DNA from: an uncultured Collinsella sp.
GTDB taxonomy: Bacteria > Actinomycetota > Coriobacteriia > Coriobacteriales > Coriobacteriaceae
NCBI GenBank assembly: GCA_947003675.1
Contig: CAMQPJ010000016.1
Coordinates: 1 to 12,703, forward strand
DNA: 12,703 nucleotides
Direction of reading: 5' to 3'
The stretch's first letter is position 1; every line of letters starts with the position of its first letter. A program made the position numbers and the translations under genes. Of this stretch, positions 1 through 7,488 are shown piece by piece. The notes under the pieces were generated by a model that saw only the letters and a list, made by a program, of their open reading frames with translations, made no database searches and was not told the origin of the DNA.

Positions 1-700
1 CCACGCCGTCGATACAGATAGACATGCCGGTGCGCACGGCGACCAAATCGCCGGGTTCAAGCTCGGTGGCGGCAACGCTTACCTCGGTGTCGCCGACGAC
101 CTTTTGCGCCTTGTCGGGCACATCGAGCAGCGAGTTGATGAGTTCGTTTTCGCTCATGGCGCGGGTGTAGTCCTCGAGCAGCTCACCCACGTTGAGCAGG
201 AACATCGTCTGGCCCGCGGTGTCGACATCACGTTTGACGAACGAAATGCCGATGGCCGAAGCGTCAAGCACAGGAACGGTTAGGCGCGGCTGCGCCAGCT
301 CATGAAGGGCAGCGCGCAAAAATGCCATGTAACCGGCCACGACAAACACCGCACGCAGAGGCGTCGGCAAGAACCAGCGGCGCGCGTAGTGGGCGCCGAT
401 AAGTGTGGCAAGATCCATGACGAGCTTGTGCTTGCGTGGCTCAAGCTGCATCACATAACCCGTCTTTGCGTCGGCAATGGCCTGGGCATCGAGCGCACAC
501 AAAGCGTCGAGCACGCCCGCACGACACTGCTCATCATATTCGAGCGCCATCTGGCCAATACGGCCGTAAACGCGCACCTTGTGCACGCCGTCGATGTCGC
601 CGCTGAGCTTAAGAAGCGCATCGAGATCACTCTCTGGCACAGGACCCGCCAACTGAAGGCGGGTCCTGCCGGGGATCTCGCTAATAATCGAGAATCTCAT
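1..700 (-). CDS. Heavy-metal P-type ATPase, N-terminal part (runs off left edge)
   Basis: My translation of the minus strand from the ATG at 700 gives 233 residues with no stop before the window edge. The N-terminus (MRFSIISEIPGRTRLQL) resembles an HMA-like domain of P1B pumps but has no CxxC metal motif. A hydrophobic stretch follows at about residues 95-130. The start of the actuator domain is visible near the edge (EPGDLVAVRTG...IDG, the family's GDxVxVRxG..xPxDG element). The DKTG phosphorylation site lies beyond the window, so catalysis cannot be confirmed. The start is 18 nt after the DUF6110 stop and in the same frame as it. No good ribosome-binding site is visible, so translational coupling is likely. 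The gene would export a transition metal across the membrane; Mn, Fe or Zn are guesses from family context. The class is sure, the substrate is not. Confidence 0.85.
   Translation of the reverse strand, partial: MRFSIISEIPGRTRLQLAGPVPESDLDALLKLSGDIDGVHKVRVYGRIGQMALEYDEQCRAGVLDALCALDAQAIADAKTGYVMQLEPRKHKLVMDLATLIGAHYARRWFLPTPLRAVFVVAGYMAFLRAALHELAQPRLTVPVLDASAIGISFVKRDVDTAGQTMFLLNVGELLEDYTRAMSENELINSLLDVPDKAQKVVGDTEVSVAATELEPGDLVAVRTGMSICIDGV
641..667. repeat. 10-bp perfect inverted repeat inside the ATPase 5' coding region
   Basis: AGGACCCGCC at 641-650 is matched exactly by its reverse complement at 658-667, with a 7-nt loop. In the ATPase mRNA the hairpin would sit at about codons 12-20. 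No T-tract follows on either strand, so it is not a simple terminator. It may be a chance product of GC-rich codons or an early-coding mRNA structure. Confidence 0.5.
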
Positions 701-718
701 AGCTTGTGCCTGGGAGCG

Positions 719-964
719 TTACTCGGCTGCCTCGTCAGCAGCGGCCTCGCTCTGGGTGATGTAGGCAGCCTCGGCAACCATGTCATCGACATTGGCCTTG
801 GCCTGCTCGACCATGTCCTGGTAGCAGTTCTTGACGCGCATACCGCACGCGATGCCCTGCACGCAGGCATTCTTGACCGGGGCGCTGGTAAGCAGCTTGA
901 TGCCGGCCGTGCCAAGCAGAAAACCGCCACCGACAAGCAGGGTATTGAACGTCGACTTCTTCAT
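719..964 (-). CDS. DUF6110 family small membrane protein
   Basis: This 81-residue protein begins MKKSTFNTLLVGGGFLLG. It has one hydrophobic segment at about residues 7-26 and a C-terminal helix-prone acidic region containing YQDMVEQAKANVDDMVAEA. I recognise this pattern as DUF6110, a family of unknown function that commonly sits directly before heavy-metal P-type ATPases, as it does here. An upstream in-frame start would give 101 residues. I chose the ATG at 964 because GGGAG lies about 6 nt before it and the family starts here. The gene is first in the operon with the ATPase. Its leader of about 80 nt has two small hairpins, 1000-1013 (GGTGC/GCACC) and 980-998 (TGCCGC/GCGGCA), the second just before the ribosome-binding site. 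A role as an accessory or regulatory subunit of the pump is an inference. Confidence 0.85.
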   Translation of the reverse strand: MKKSTFNTLLVGGGFLLGTAGIKLLTSAPVKNACVQGIACGMRVKNCYQDMVEQAKANVDDMVAEAAYITQSEAAADEAAE

Positions 965-1048
965 GTTGTTTCTCCCTTTTGCCGCATTGGACGCGGCACG
1001 GTGCCTCAGCACCCGAGTAAACAAGTTTGCTCGAGCACACTTTTGGAA

Positions 1049-1072
1049 AATAGTTTAGTTTATCTAACTATT
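1049..1072. promoter_or_regulatory. DtxR-like inverted-repeat operator over the promoter
   Basis: AATAGTT (1049-1055) is mirrored by AACTATT (1066-1072). Nested within it is TTAG-N5-CTAA (1055-1067), which recalls the TTAG..CTAA core of DtxR/IdeR/MntR metal-repressor boxes. It covers the -10 box and most of the spacer of the promoter, the usual place for a repressor site. Metal-dependent control of the pump operon is an inference, since no repressor gene lies in the window. Confidence 0.45.
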
Positions 1073-1080
1073 AAGTTCAA
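1052..1080 (-). promoter_or_regulatory. Sigma70-type promoter of the DUF6110-ATPase operon
   Basis: On the minus strand TTGAAC (1080-1075) is followed after 17 bp by TAAACT (1057-1052). This matches the -35 consensus in 4 or 5 positions and the -10 consensus in 4. Transcription would start near 1045, leaving a leader of about 80 nt before the DUF6110 ATG. Confidence 0.5.
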
Positions 1081-1117
1081 CAATGGTTAACTTTTTGGAA
1101 ACTATGGGGGTGAACTC

Positions 1118-1150
1118 AATATGACAAAGGGACTGCCCCTTTGTCATATT
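1118..1150. repeat. REP-like palindrome at the 3' end of the ABC operon
   Basis: AATATGACAAAGGG (1118-1131) pairs perfectly with 1137-1150 (14 bp) around a 5-nt loop. It begins 1 nt after the TAG stop of the ABC gene at 1152. No strong T-tract follows on either strand, but the stem could still serve as a terminator or 3' stabiliser. Read on the minus strand it contains AAAGGGGCAG, close to the AAAGGGGACAG core of the palindrome at 11366-11400. The two are likely members of one dispersed family. Confidence 0.75.
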
Positions 1151-1151
1151 C

Positions 1152-2909
1152 CTACAGCTGCCAGTCCGCCGCCTCCTTTTGCAGCGCAACCATGCGGGCG
1201 AATTCTCCACCTGCCGCCTTGAGCTGCGCCGGGGTGCCCTGTTCGGCAACCACTCCATTCTTGAGCACAACGATTTTGTCGGCATTTTCCACCGTACGCA
1301 TACGGTGGGCAATAACGATAACCGTCTTACCTGCAAGCAGACGGGAGAGTGCCTGCTGTACCACGGTCTCGTTCTCCACATCCAAGCTTGCCGTCGCCTC
1401 GTCCAACAGCACGATGGGTGCGTCTTTGAGCAGCGCGCGGGCGATGGAGATGCGCTGGCGCTCGCCACCGGACAGCTTGGAGCCGTTCTCGCCGATCATG
1501 GTGTCGTAGCCCTGCGGCATGCGGCACACAAACTCGTCGCAGTTGGCGGCACGCGCGGCCGCAAGCACTTCCTCATCGGTGGCATCACGACGCCCGAGGC
1601 GGATGTTTCCCATCACCGTGTCGTCAAAGAGCAGCACGTCTTGGAACACGATAGCGTAGTCGCGCAGGAGTACCTCGGGATCGACGCCCGCAACATCCAC
1701 ACCGCCCACGGTAACCTTGCCCGCAGTGGCATCCCAAAAGCGCGCGGCCAGGCGGCTCACCGTAGACTTACCGGAACCCGAAGGACCGACCAGCGCCGTA
1801 ACTTCGCCTTCCTTGGCGGTAAAGCTCACATCGGTAAGAACTTTCTCGCCGGCGCGGCCGTCCTCGCCCGCACCATAGCCAAATGCCACGTGATCGAACA
1901 CCACATCGTGACCCGCGGGCTCAAATTTCTCGCTGCCCCGCGCCACAGGCTCTTCCATGATGGAACGCATGCGCTTGGCAGACGACTCGGCGGCAAACAG
2001 CTCGGACATTAACATTAACGCCTGGTCAAAGGGCGCATAGATACGGCTCACCATAAGCAAGAAGGCAAACATCACCAAATAGTCGACCCGCCCCGAGGCA
2101 ACCATCGCGGCACCCGTTACCAGCGTGGAAGCGACCCCCAGACGCAAAATGACAAAGGCAGAGTTGACCAAAAGCCCGTTAACGAGTTCTCCCTTAGTGG
2201 TCTCGCGCTCCTCGTCATCGATCACGGCACCGAGTCCCTCAAGATAATAGGCCTCCTGGTTGGTAGCGCGGATCTCGCGCACACAATCGAGCGTCTCCTG
2301 GATCGCCTCGGTGACTTTGACCTTCTCGGCGCGAACACGGTCGAACACCGGGACCATGGGGCCGCGCGTCAAATACAGCACGGCAAAGGCCACGGGAACG
2401 CTCCAGAACGCCGTGATCGCCAACTGCCAGCAAAAGAACAGCGATGCTGCGAACACAATAGCGCTTGCGATAATGGCGCCCCAAAGCTCTCCCAACACGT
2501 GGCTGTAGGCATGTTCCATGGTCTGGACATCGCCCATGATGGTCTCGGTTAAATCGGCCAGATCACGACGACCGAAAAACGACAGCGGCAGTTTGCGCAA
2601 GCGTTCGGCGATCTCCATACGCTGCTTGCCGCACTCCTCGTAAAAGATGCAGTAGGTGTAGTAATACTGTTGCCAGTTAGAGGCAAAGAGCAACACGAAA
2701 AAGACCAGGAGGCCGCCCACGATCGGCAGGGCATCCGGCAGGTCAGCGCCAGTGGCGAGATGTTCGACAAAACCGGCCATGACCAGGAATAAAAAGCCCA
2801 TGCCGGCCATGGTAATAAGATTGGTGAGCGTGGTCCAGAAAATGCCGCGCTTTACGCCGGCGACGCCTTTATCGGATAGGAAATACTTCTTTTGGAATGA
2901 GGCGAACAT
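1152..2909 (-). CDS. ABC transporter, fused permease/ATPase half (IrtB/YbtQ-like)
   Basis: This is a 585-residue half-transporter. An exporter-type membrane domain (about residues 25-310) is followed by a nucleotide-binding domain with Walker A GPSGSGKST (375-383), Q-loop Q423, signature LSGGERQR (479-486), Walker B IVLLDE (499-504) and H-loop His535. All catalytic motifs are intact. Its ATG directly follows the TAA of the upstream ABC gene (TAAATG), with GGGAGG as ribosome-binding site inside the upstream gene. The two genes are therefore co-transcribed and probably coupled, consistent with a heterodimer. The DEATASLDVENE segment together with the partner's DEATAFADPENE recalls the IrtAB/YbtPQ siderophore-import pairs that use an exporter fold. 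A lipid or drug exporter cannot be excluded. The family is sure, the substrate is tentative. Confidence 0.92.
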   Translation of the reverse strand: MFASFQKKYFLSDKGVAGVKRGIFWTTLTNLITMAGMGFLFLVMAGFVEHLATGADLPDALPIVGGLLVFFVLLFASNWQQYYYTYCIFYEECGKQRMEIAERLRKLPLSFFGRRDLADLTETIMGDVQTMEHAYSHVLGELWGAIIASAIVFAASLFFCWQLAITAFWSVPVAFAVLYLTRGPMVPVFDRVRAEKVKVTEAIQETLDCVREIRATNQEAYYLEGLGAVIDDEERETTKGELVNGLLVNSAFVILRLGVASTLVTGAAMVASGRVDYLVMFAFLLMVSRIYAPFDQALMLMSELFAAESSAKRMRSIMEEPVARGSEKFEPAGHDVVFDHVAFGYGAGEDGRAGEKVLTDVSFTAKEGEVTALVGPSGSGKSTVSRLAARFWDATAGKVTVGGVDVAGVDPEVLLRDYAIVFQDVLLFDDTVMGNIRLGRRDATDEEVLAAARAANCDEFVCRMPQGYDTMIGENGSKLSGGERQRISIARALLKDAPIVLLDEATASLDVENETVVQQALSRLLAGKTVIVIAHRMRTVENADKIVVLKNGVVAEQGTPAQLKAAGGEFARMVALQKEAADWQL

Positions 2910-4736
2910 TTAGGCCTCGCCTCCCTTCGTGACGGCGGCATCCGCGGTCGCTGCAGTGATTTTCCAGCTCGCGGCCTGTTCGTATTCGGCCCACATCTTG
3001 GCATACAAACCCTCTTGGGACAGCAACTCGGCATGAGTACCCGACTCCTGCACCCTGCCCTGGTTGAGCACCACGATTTGATCTGCGCCCACTACAGTCG
3101 AGAGTCGATGAGCAATCATAATGACCGTGCGACCCGCCGCCAGCTTGCTAAAGGCGCGCTGGATGAGCGCCTCGTTCTCGGGGTCGGCAAACGCCGTGGC
3201 CTCATCGAGCACCACGATAGGCGCGTCTTTAAGGATCGCGCGGGCGAGCGCCACGCGCTGGACCTCGCCGCCCGAAAGATATGCTCCGCCGGCACCGAGC
3301 ATGGTATTGATGCCCTGCGGGAGCTTGGCCACAATGTCGTCGCACTGAGCTGCGGAGAGGGCCGCACGCACTTCGTCGTCAGTGGCCGTAGGCTTGGAGG
3401 CGCGCACATTATCGGCAAGTGTTTGCCGGAACAGCTGGTTAGTCTGGAACACGAAAGCGACCTGGTCCATAAGCTCGTGCGGATCCATATCGCAAACGTC
3501 CACACCGCCTACAAGCACTCGGCCCGAAGAGACATCCCAAAAACGAGGAATCAGGCTTGCGCAGGTTGACTTGCCGCCGCCCGAAGGACCCACTAGGGCG
3601 AGGGTGCTACCAGCGGGAACACTGAAACTTACATGGCTAACGGCAGGTGCTTCGGCACCCTCGTACGTAAAGCTTACGTCCTCAAATCGCACTTCGCCGC
3701 CGGCAGGGTGCTTGAGTTGGGCGGGCACGGAGAGCTGCTTGGAATCCATGATACTTCGAATACGAGCCAGCGAATCGGCACTCATCTGAGAGGCCTCGCC
3801 CACAAACATGAGCTTGGTCAGGGCCGTCGGTACCACGGCCGAAAATATCGCGTAAAACGTGAAGTTGGCCATAAAATGTGCGAAGTCCGTCTCGCCCGGC
3901 GCCAACAGCAACGCCACGGGCAACAGGAATGCCACAAGACCATTGAGCGCGGTAAGGTTGAGTACCTGCGGACCTCGGCAGAACGTGCCCGCATAGTTTT
4001 GTGCCATGTCGGCGTATTCGGCGATCGCATCGTGGAAAGCCTTAAAGGAGTAGACCGTCTGCTGAAACACCTTGACCACGGGAATACCGCGTACGTATTC
4101 GGTGCCGGTCTTGTTCATCTTGACCAGCGCTCCCATGTAGGCCTTCATGAACTCGGCGCCTTTGCCGCTCATCATGGTGGCCATGGCGCCAAACGAAACG
4201 ACGACCGAGATAAGGCATGCCGCCCCCAAACGCCAATCGAGCGCGAAAAGCAGCACGAGCAAGCCCACGACCATGGCGGCGGCGCCTGCGATATCGGGCA
4301 GCATGTGTGCGAGCAAAGTCTCGGTGGAGGCGGCACATCCGTCTACAACACGACGCAGCTCACCGGTGGCGTGCGTGTCAAAGTAGCCAAGCGGCAGCTT
4401 AAGCAGGTGCTCGCTCGTAGTTTTGCGAATATTGGATGCGCAGCGAAACGCAGACAGGTGCGTGCACATGAGCCCCACGAAATAAGCTACGATGCTTGCC
4501 AGGGCAAAACCCACGGCCCACCAGCCATACATCGCGATGTCGCAGGCTTCGCTCCAGTTAGGCGCCACGGCGATCAGATCGCGCGCGACAAGCCAAATGC
4601 ACACGTACGGGCCAAAGCTCAGCAGCTGCGAGAGCGCCGAGAGCGCCATGCCCAAATACGTTAGGAATTTGCGGTCACCGGCATACGCGAGCAACTCGCC
4701 GATGCCTCCACCTTCCCTTTTTGATCCCTTTGCCAT
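2910..4736 (-). CDS. ABC transporter, fused permease/ATPase half (IrtA/YbtP-like)
   Basis: This 608-residue half-transporter is first in the two-gene operon. The membrane domain spans about residues 22-310. The nucleotide-binding domain has Walker A GPSGGGKST (383-391), Q-loop Q431, signature LSGGEVQR (487-494), Walker B IVVLDE (507-512) and H-loop His543. The segment after Walker B reads DEATAFADPENE, which I associate with the IrtA/YbtP branch, unlike the usual DEATSALD. The mycobacterial IrtA siderophore-reductase domain is absent, so the layout is closer to YbtP. AAAGGA lies 5 nt before the ATG. A short alanine-rich tail follows the ATPase domain. A divergent AraC-type regulator shares the upstream spacer, as in yersiniabactin-type loci. 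Iron-chelate import is a reasoned guess; no binding protein or siderophore synthesis gene is present. Confidence 0.92.
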   Translation of the reverse strand: MAKGSKREGGGIGELLAYAGDRKFLTYLGMALSALSQLLSFGPYVCIWLVARDLIAVAPNWSEACDIAMYGWWAVGFALASIVAYFVGLMCTHLSAFRCASNIRKTTSEHLLKLPLGYFDTHATGELRRVVDGCAASTETLLAHMLPDIAGAAAMVVGLLVLLFALDWRLGAACLISVVVSFGAMATMMSGKGAEFMKAYMGALVKMNKTGTEYVRGIPVVKVFQQTVYSFKAFHDAIAEYADMAQNYAGTFCRGPQVLNLTALNGLVAFLLPVALLLAPGETDFAHFMANFTFYAIFSAVVPTALTKLMFVGEASQMSADSLARIRSIMDSKQLSVPAQLKHPAGGEVRFEDVSFTYEGAEAPAVSHVSFSVPAGSTLALVGPSGGGKSTCASLIPRFWDVSSGRVLVGGVDVCDMDPHELMDQVAFVFQTNQLFRQTLADNVRASKPTATDDEVRAALSAAQCDDIVAKLPQGINTMLGAGGAYLSGGEVQRVALARAILKDAPIVVLDEATAFADPENEALIQRAFSKLAAGRTVIMIAHRLSTVVGADQIVVLNQGRVQESGTHAELLSQEGLYAKMWAEYEQAASWKITAATADAAVTKGGEA

Positions 4737-4755
4737 GAGATTCCTTTCTAACGGC

Positions 4756-4784
4756 TTGAGAGTTAACCGTTCTCAACTTATCAT
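4756..4784 (+). promoter_or_regulatory. Promoter of the AraC-family regulator with overlapping inverted repeat
   Basis: TTGAGA (4756-4761), 17 bp, then TATCAT (4779-4784): each box matches consensus at 5 of 6 positions. Transcription would start near 4791. The -35 box is also the left arm of an inverted repeat TTGAGA-N9-TCTCAA (4756-4776) centred near GTTAAC. The spacer is shared with the divergent ABC operon, so this repeat could be the site from which the regulator controls both directions. I found no convincing -35/-10 pair for the ABC operon, as is common for activator-dependent promoters. Confidence 0.5.
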
Positions 4785-4850
4785 TGATATGTTAGCCAAG
4801 GCACACAATCGAGCCAGGCGTGGACGTTTTCGCAAAGGAAGGGGACGCTT

Positions 4851-5855
4851 TTGAAAATGCATCGGGCTGCGACCGACATAACTGAGCTCTACGCACCACA
4901 GTTTGAGCAGTTTGGCCTGGAGCTTTCCGGCAAGGGCGCTGTCTTTACCGGCGAGGTGGCAAACGATCGGGCGCACGGACGCGCATGGATCATGCCTCTC
5001 TCCCCTGCCTGCATTGTCATGGAGCATTTCATCACCCCGACGCACGATATGTACCTGGCCGAATACACACCCGAGCCGTACGCCTGCGTGAGCGAAGTCA
5101 GCGCGCCCACACTTACATGCATGCCCGAGACTGGCATAACGCCCGCGAACCTCAAACCATCGCATGGACCGTGGCCAAACAATGCCGTTTGCAGCTTTAT
5201 CCAAGATAGCTGTGGCGAGGAATTAAGCCCGCTGTTTGCGGGGGAACTTTATCACTCGCGCTCGGTGCTCTTTTTGCCTGGATATTTTGACGAACTGGAG
5301 CACCGCTATCCCACCGAGTTCGCGGGAATCTTTGAGGCGTTTGCCGAGCCATGGCACGAGGAAGCGACGTCTGCCATCTATCACACGCTGCGCCGGATTA
5401 ACGAGGACCGTGCCCAAACCGTAGGCGGACACGTCTATATGCAGGGCATCGTGGAGACCATGGTCGCGGAGCTCGCCTGTTCGCGCGCGGCCCACAAGCA
5501 GGCGCGGCAGGCGGCAGACACACGCGTCAGCATAACCATGGCCGAAGAAGCAACGGCAATGATTGAGCGCACGCTCGACAAAGGCAGACATGTGGGTATC
5601 AACGAGGTGGCCGAGAGGCTCTACACAAGCCGCTCCAAACTATGCGCCACCTTTAAGGCCCAAACCGGCGAGTCCCTGGGCGCCTACATTCGCAGACGCC
5701 GTATGGAGCGAGCGCAGGACCTTTTGGCAGATAGCGCGCTCACGATAGCGCAGGTGGCAGAGCGTCTAGGCTACCCTCAGCAGGCCGCCTTCGCCCAAGC
5801 CTTCAAGCAATACACCGGCATGACACCCACGGCTTGGCGAAGCAAGCATCGCTAA
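4851..5855 (+). CDS. AraC-family transcriptional regulator
   Basis: This is a 334-residue protein. The C-terminal 110 residues form a typical AraC DNA-binding domain. The first helix-turn-helix is at about 248-269 (GINEVAERLYTSRSKLCATF). The second is at about 297-320 (LTIAQVAERLGYPQQAAFAQ), followed by the family's closing FKQYTGMTPTAWR. The N-terminal 200 residues are a sensor or dimerisation domain that I do not recognise. The TTG at 4851 sits 6 nt after AAGGAAGGGG. The ATG two codons later (4857) is an equally possible start and changes only two residues. It is transcribed away from the ABC operon across a 114-bp spacer, so it is probably the activator or repressor of that operon. The YbtA-like arrangement supports an iron or siderophore signal, but the ligand is unknown. 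Confidence 0.9.
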   Translation: MKMHRAATDITELYAPQFEQFGLELSGKGAVFTGEVANDRAHGRAWIMPLSPACIVMEHFITPTHDMYLAEYTPEPYACVSEVSAPTLTCMPETGITPANLKPSHGPWPNNAVCSFIQDSCGEELSPLFAGELYHSRSVLFLPGYFDELEHRYPTEFAGIFEAFAEPWHEEATSAIYHTLRRINEDRAQTVGGHVYMQGIVETMVAELACSRAAHKQARQAADTRVSITMAEEATAMIERTLDKGRHVGINEVAERLYTSRSKLCATFKAQTGESLGAYIRRRRMERAQDLLADSALTIAQVAERLGYPQQAAFAQAFKQYTGMTPTAWRSKHR

Positions 5856-5919
5856 GGCCCAAGCTCCCTGGCCGTAACGGAGCGATTAATTAGCCGCCGC
5901 CCGTCAGCTCACCCGGGAT

Positions 5920-7284
5920 CTAAACGTCAAGATGCGCACAATCAAGCGCCTTTTTGATAAGAGGGACAGATCGATCAGCCAAATACAACGGAATGTTGAG
6001 CACCCCGTCGTCGAGCTTTAGGTTCTTAAGTGAGTAGCGGACCCTCAATGGAGTCGTCTCCGCATGCTTGTCGGCATAGTACTTAAGGCTCTTGGAATGA
6101 ACGACCTCTCCCGATTTGACCTCGACGGGAACGATTTCGTTTCCGACCTGAATCAAAAAATCGACTTCGTGCTTCGGCTTCTCGTTTGTCCAATAACGCG
6201 GAGCAGCATCTAACTGTGAAAGTAATGCCTGAAGCACATAGTTCTCGGCGAACGAACCTTTGAACTCCGAAAATAGCGCATCCGAGATGGCAAAAGCGGA
6301 CGCATCCAGCCTTGCCATGCGGCGCAGCAAGCCGACATCAAGACAGTAGACTTTAAATGCCTTGAGGTCATCGTACGCAGAGAGCGGCACACCACCGGCA
6401 GCATTAAGGCGAACCGCCGTGATGAGCCCAGCATCGGCAAGCCATTCCAGAGCATCCTCGTATTCTCGAGCACGAGCCCCCTCGCGCACCGCACCCCAAA
6501 CGAACTTTTTGTTCTCGCGCGCCAACTGAGCTGGAATCGAGTTCCATATTTGCGAAAGCTTGGCGAACTGCGCACGGCCACCATGCTTGGCAAAATCGCG
6601 CTCGTAGGAATCCAAGAGATCAGACAACACCTTATCGACCTGAACGATATCGCCCGTCTCCACCCACCGGCCAAGAGCCTCTGGCATGCCGCCGCATGCA
6701 AAATAACGACGAAGATGCTCGACGAGACGGACATGGAAGAAATCGGGCACTGTCTCGATCTGATCCAGGCCGCCAAGGTATTCGTCGTAGTTTGCAGCGC
6801 CCTCGGCTTTCAGAAACTCGGAAAAGCTCATGGGGCGCATCTCCATGAACTCGACCTTTCCCACCGGAAAAGCGCTGGTCTCACGGGACAAGCGAACGCC
6901 CAACAAAGACCCTGCGCATGCGACGTGATACTCGGGGGCCTCGTCACAGAAGTATTTAAGGGCGCCGACTGCAGAAGGACAATCCTGGATCTCATCAATA
7001 ATAAGCAGCGTTTCGCCGGGCTCGATAGGCTGTCCAAGTGCCAGGGAAAGATTTGAGATGATCCGTCGAGGATCGCGCGTACCTTCGAAAAACTGAGCGT
7101 ACTCGCTCTGTACCCCAGGTGACGGCTCCTCGAGCGTCAGATACACAAAATTGCGGTACGAGGTTCGACCGAACTCCTTAAGCGCCCACGTCTTTCCAAC
7201 CTGGCGCGCCCCCTTAAGGATAAGCGGCTTACGATATTCTGACGCTTTCCAAGCGTTAAGCTTGGCAATGATATCTCGCTGCAT
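5920..7284 (-). CDS. AAA_14/DUF4143 ATPase of unknown role
   Basis: This 454-residue protein carries Walker A GARQVGKT (25-32), Walker B LLIIDE (93-98) and a sensor-like AGSLLG (124-129), which together are the AAA_14 domain. The C-terminal DUF4143 part includes EVDFLI..(x)..EVKSG (about 373-392), reminiscent of a PD-(D/E)xK nuclease core (Asp375, Glu388, Lys390). Members are common in gut anaerobes, often as scattered single genes, and their function is not established. GGGAGG lies 8 nt before the ATG. The gene stands alone, convergent with the AraC gene 64 nt away, and I see no clear terminator between them. Its upstream region holds a striking repeated motif (7307-7375). Whether the nuclease-like site is active is unknown. 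Confidence 0.88.
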   Translation of the reverse strand: MQRDIIAKLNAWKASEYRKPLILKGARQVGKTWALKEFGRTSYRNFVYLTLEEPSPGVQSEYAQFFEGTRDPRRIISNLSLALGQPIEPGETLLIIDEIQDCPSAVGALKYFCDEAPEYHVACAGSLLGVRLSRETSAFPVGKVEFMEMRPMSFSEFLKAEGAANYDEYLGGLDQIETVPDFFHVRLVEHLRRYFACGGMPEALGRWVETGDIVQVDKVLSDLLDSYERDFAKHGGRAQFAKLSQIWNSIPAQLARENKKFVWGAVREGARAREYEDALEWLADAGLITAVRLNAAGGVPLSAYDDLKAFKVYCLDVGLLRRMARLDASAFAISDALFSEFKGSFAENYVLQALLSQLDAAPRYWTNEKPKHEVDFLIQVGNEIVPVEVKSGEVVHSKSLKYYADKHAETTPLRVRYSLKNLKLDDGVLNIPLYLADRSVPLIKKALDCAHLDV

Positions 7285-7306
7285 GGCCGAACCTCCCGCA
7301 AAGAAT

Positions 7307-7375
7307 CTTCCGTAAACGTGATATTTCCCACATTTTACCCTAGGTAAAACGTGACATTTATCACATTTACGGAAG
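7307..7375. promoter_or_regulatory. Operator-like cluster: four alternating copies of GTAAA(A)YGTGA(Y)A
   Basis: The 69-bp stretch is an imperfect palindrome. Its outer arms CTTCCGTAAAcGTGATA and the complement match at 16 of 17 positions (7307-7323 and 7359-7375). It resolves into four related units in alternating orientation: 7312-7323 (plus), 7324-7338 (minus), 7344-7356 (plus) and 7358-7370 (minus). It ends 22 bp before the ATPase start and is much more AT-rich than its surroundings. A possible -10 (TAAAAT, minus strand, 7338-7333) lies inside it. The layout suggests a multi-site repressor or autoregulator site. The binding protein is unknown. Confidence 0.6.
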
Positions 7376-7410
7376 TTTTAAGCTCATTTCGCCACACTTT
7401 CATCACATTC

Positions 7411-7439
7411 AAAAGGCGGAGGCGCATTTTGCGCCTCCG
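7411..7439 (-). terminator. Rho-independent terminator of the gatCAB operon
   Basis: CGGAGGCGC (7417-7425) and GCGCCTCCG (7431-7439) form a perfect 9-bp stem with a 5-nt loop. On the minus strand the stem is followed by CCTTTTG, a short T-run. It lies about 190 nt downstream of the gatB stop, beyond the long inverted repeat. Confidence 0.65.
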
Positions 7440-7488
7440 TCACCATCTTTCCTATCAGCCCGCCTGACCCGAACGGCCGAGTCGTCAC

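Noticed and set aside
302..1090. Plus-strand open frame of 262 codons
   Set aside because: It covers the P-type ATPase start, the DUF6110 gene and their promoter on the other strand. The minus-strand proteins are recognisable and the plus-strand one is not.
3633..4664. Plus-strand open frame of 343 codons antisense to the ABC gene
   Set aside because: It is opposite a complete ABC half-transporter. It has no ribosome-binding site or family features.
5856..5919. Bidirectional terminator between the AraC and ATPase genes
   Set aside because: Only a 4-bp inverted pair (GGCC) is visible and there is no T-tract.
5920..7284. Anti-phage defence ATPase
   Set aside because: The AAA_14/DUF4143 layout alone does not show this, and no partner nuclease, methylase or other defence gene is nearby.
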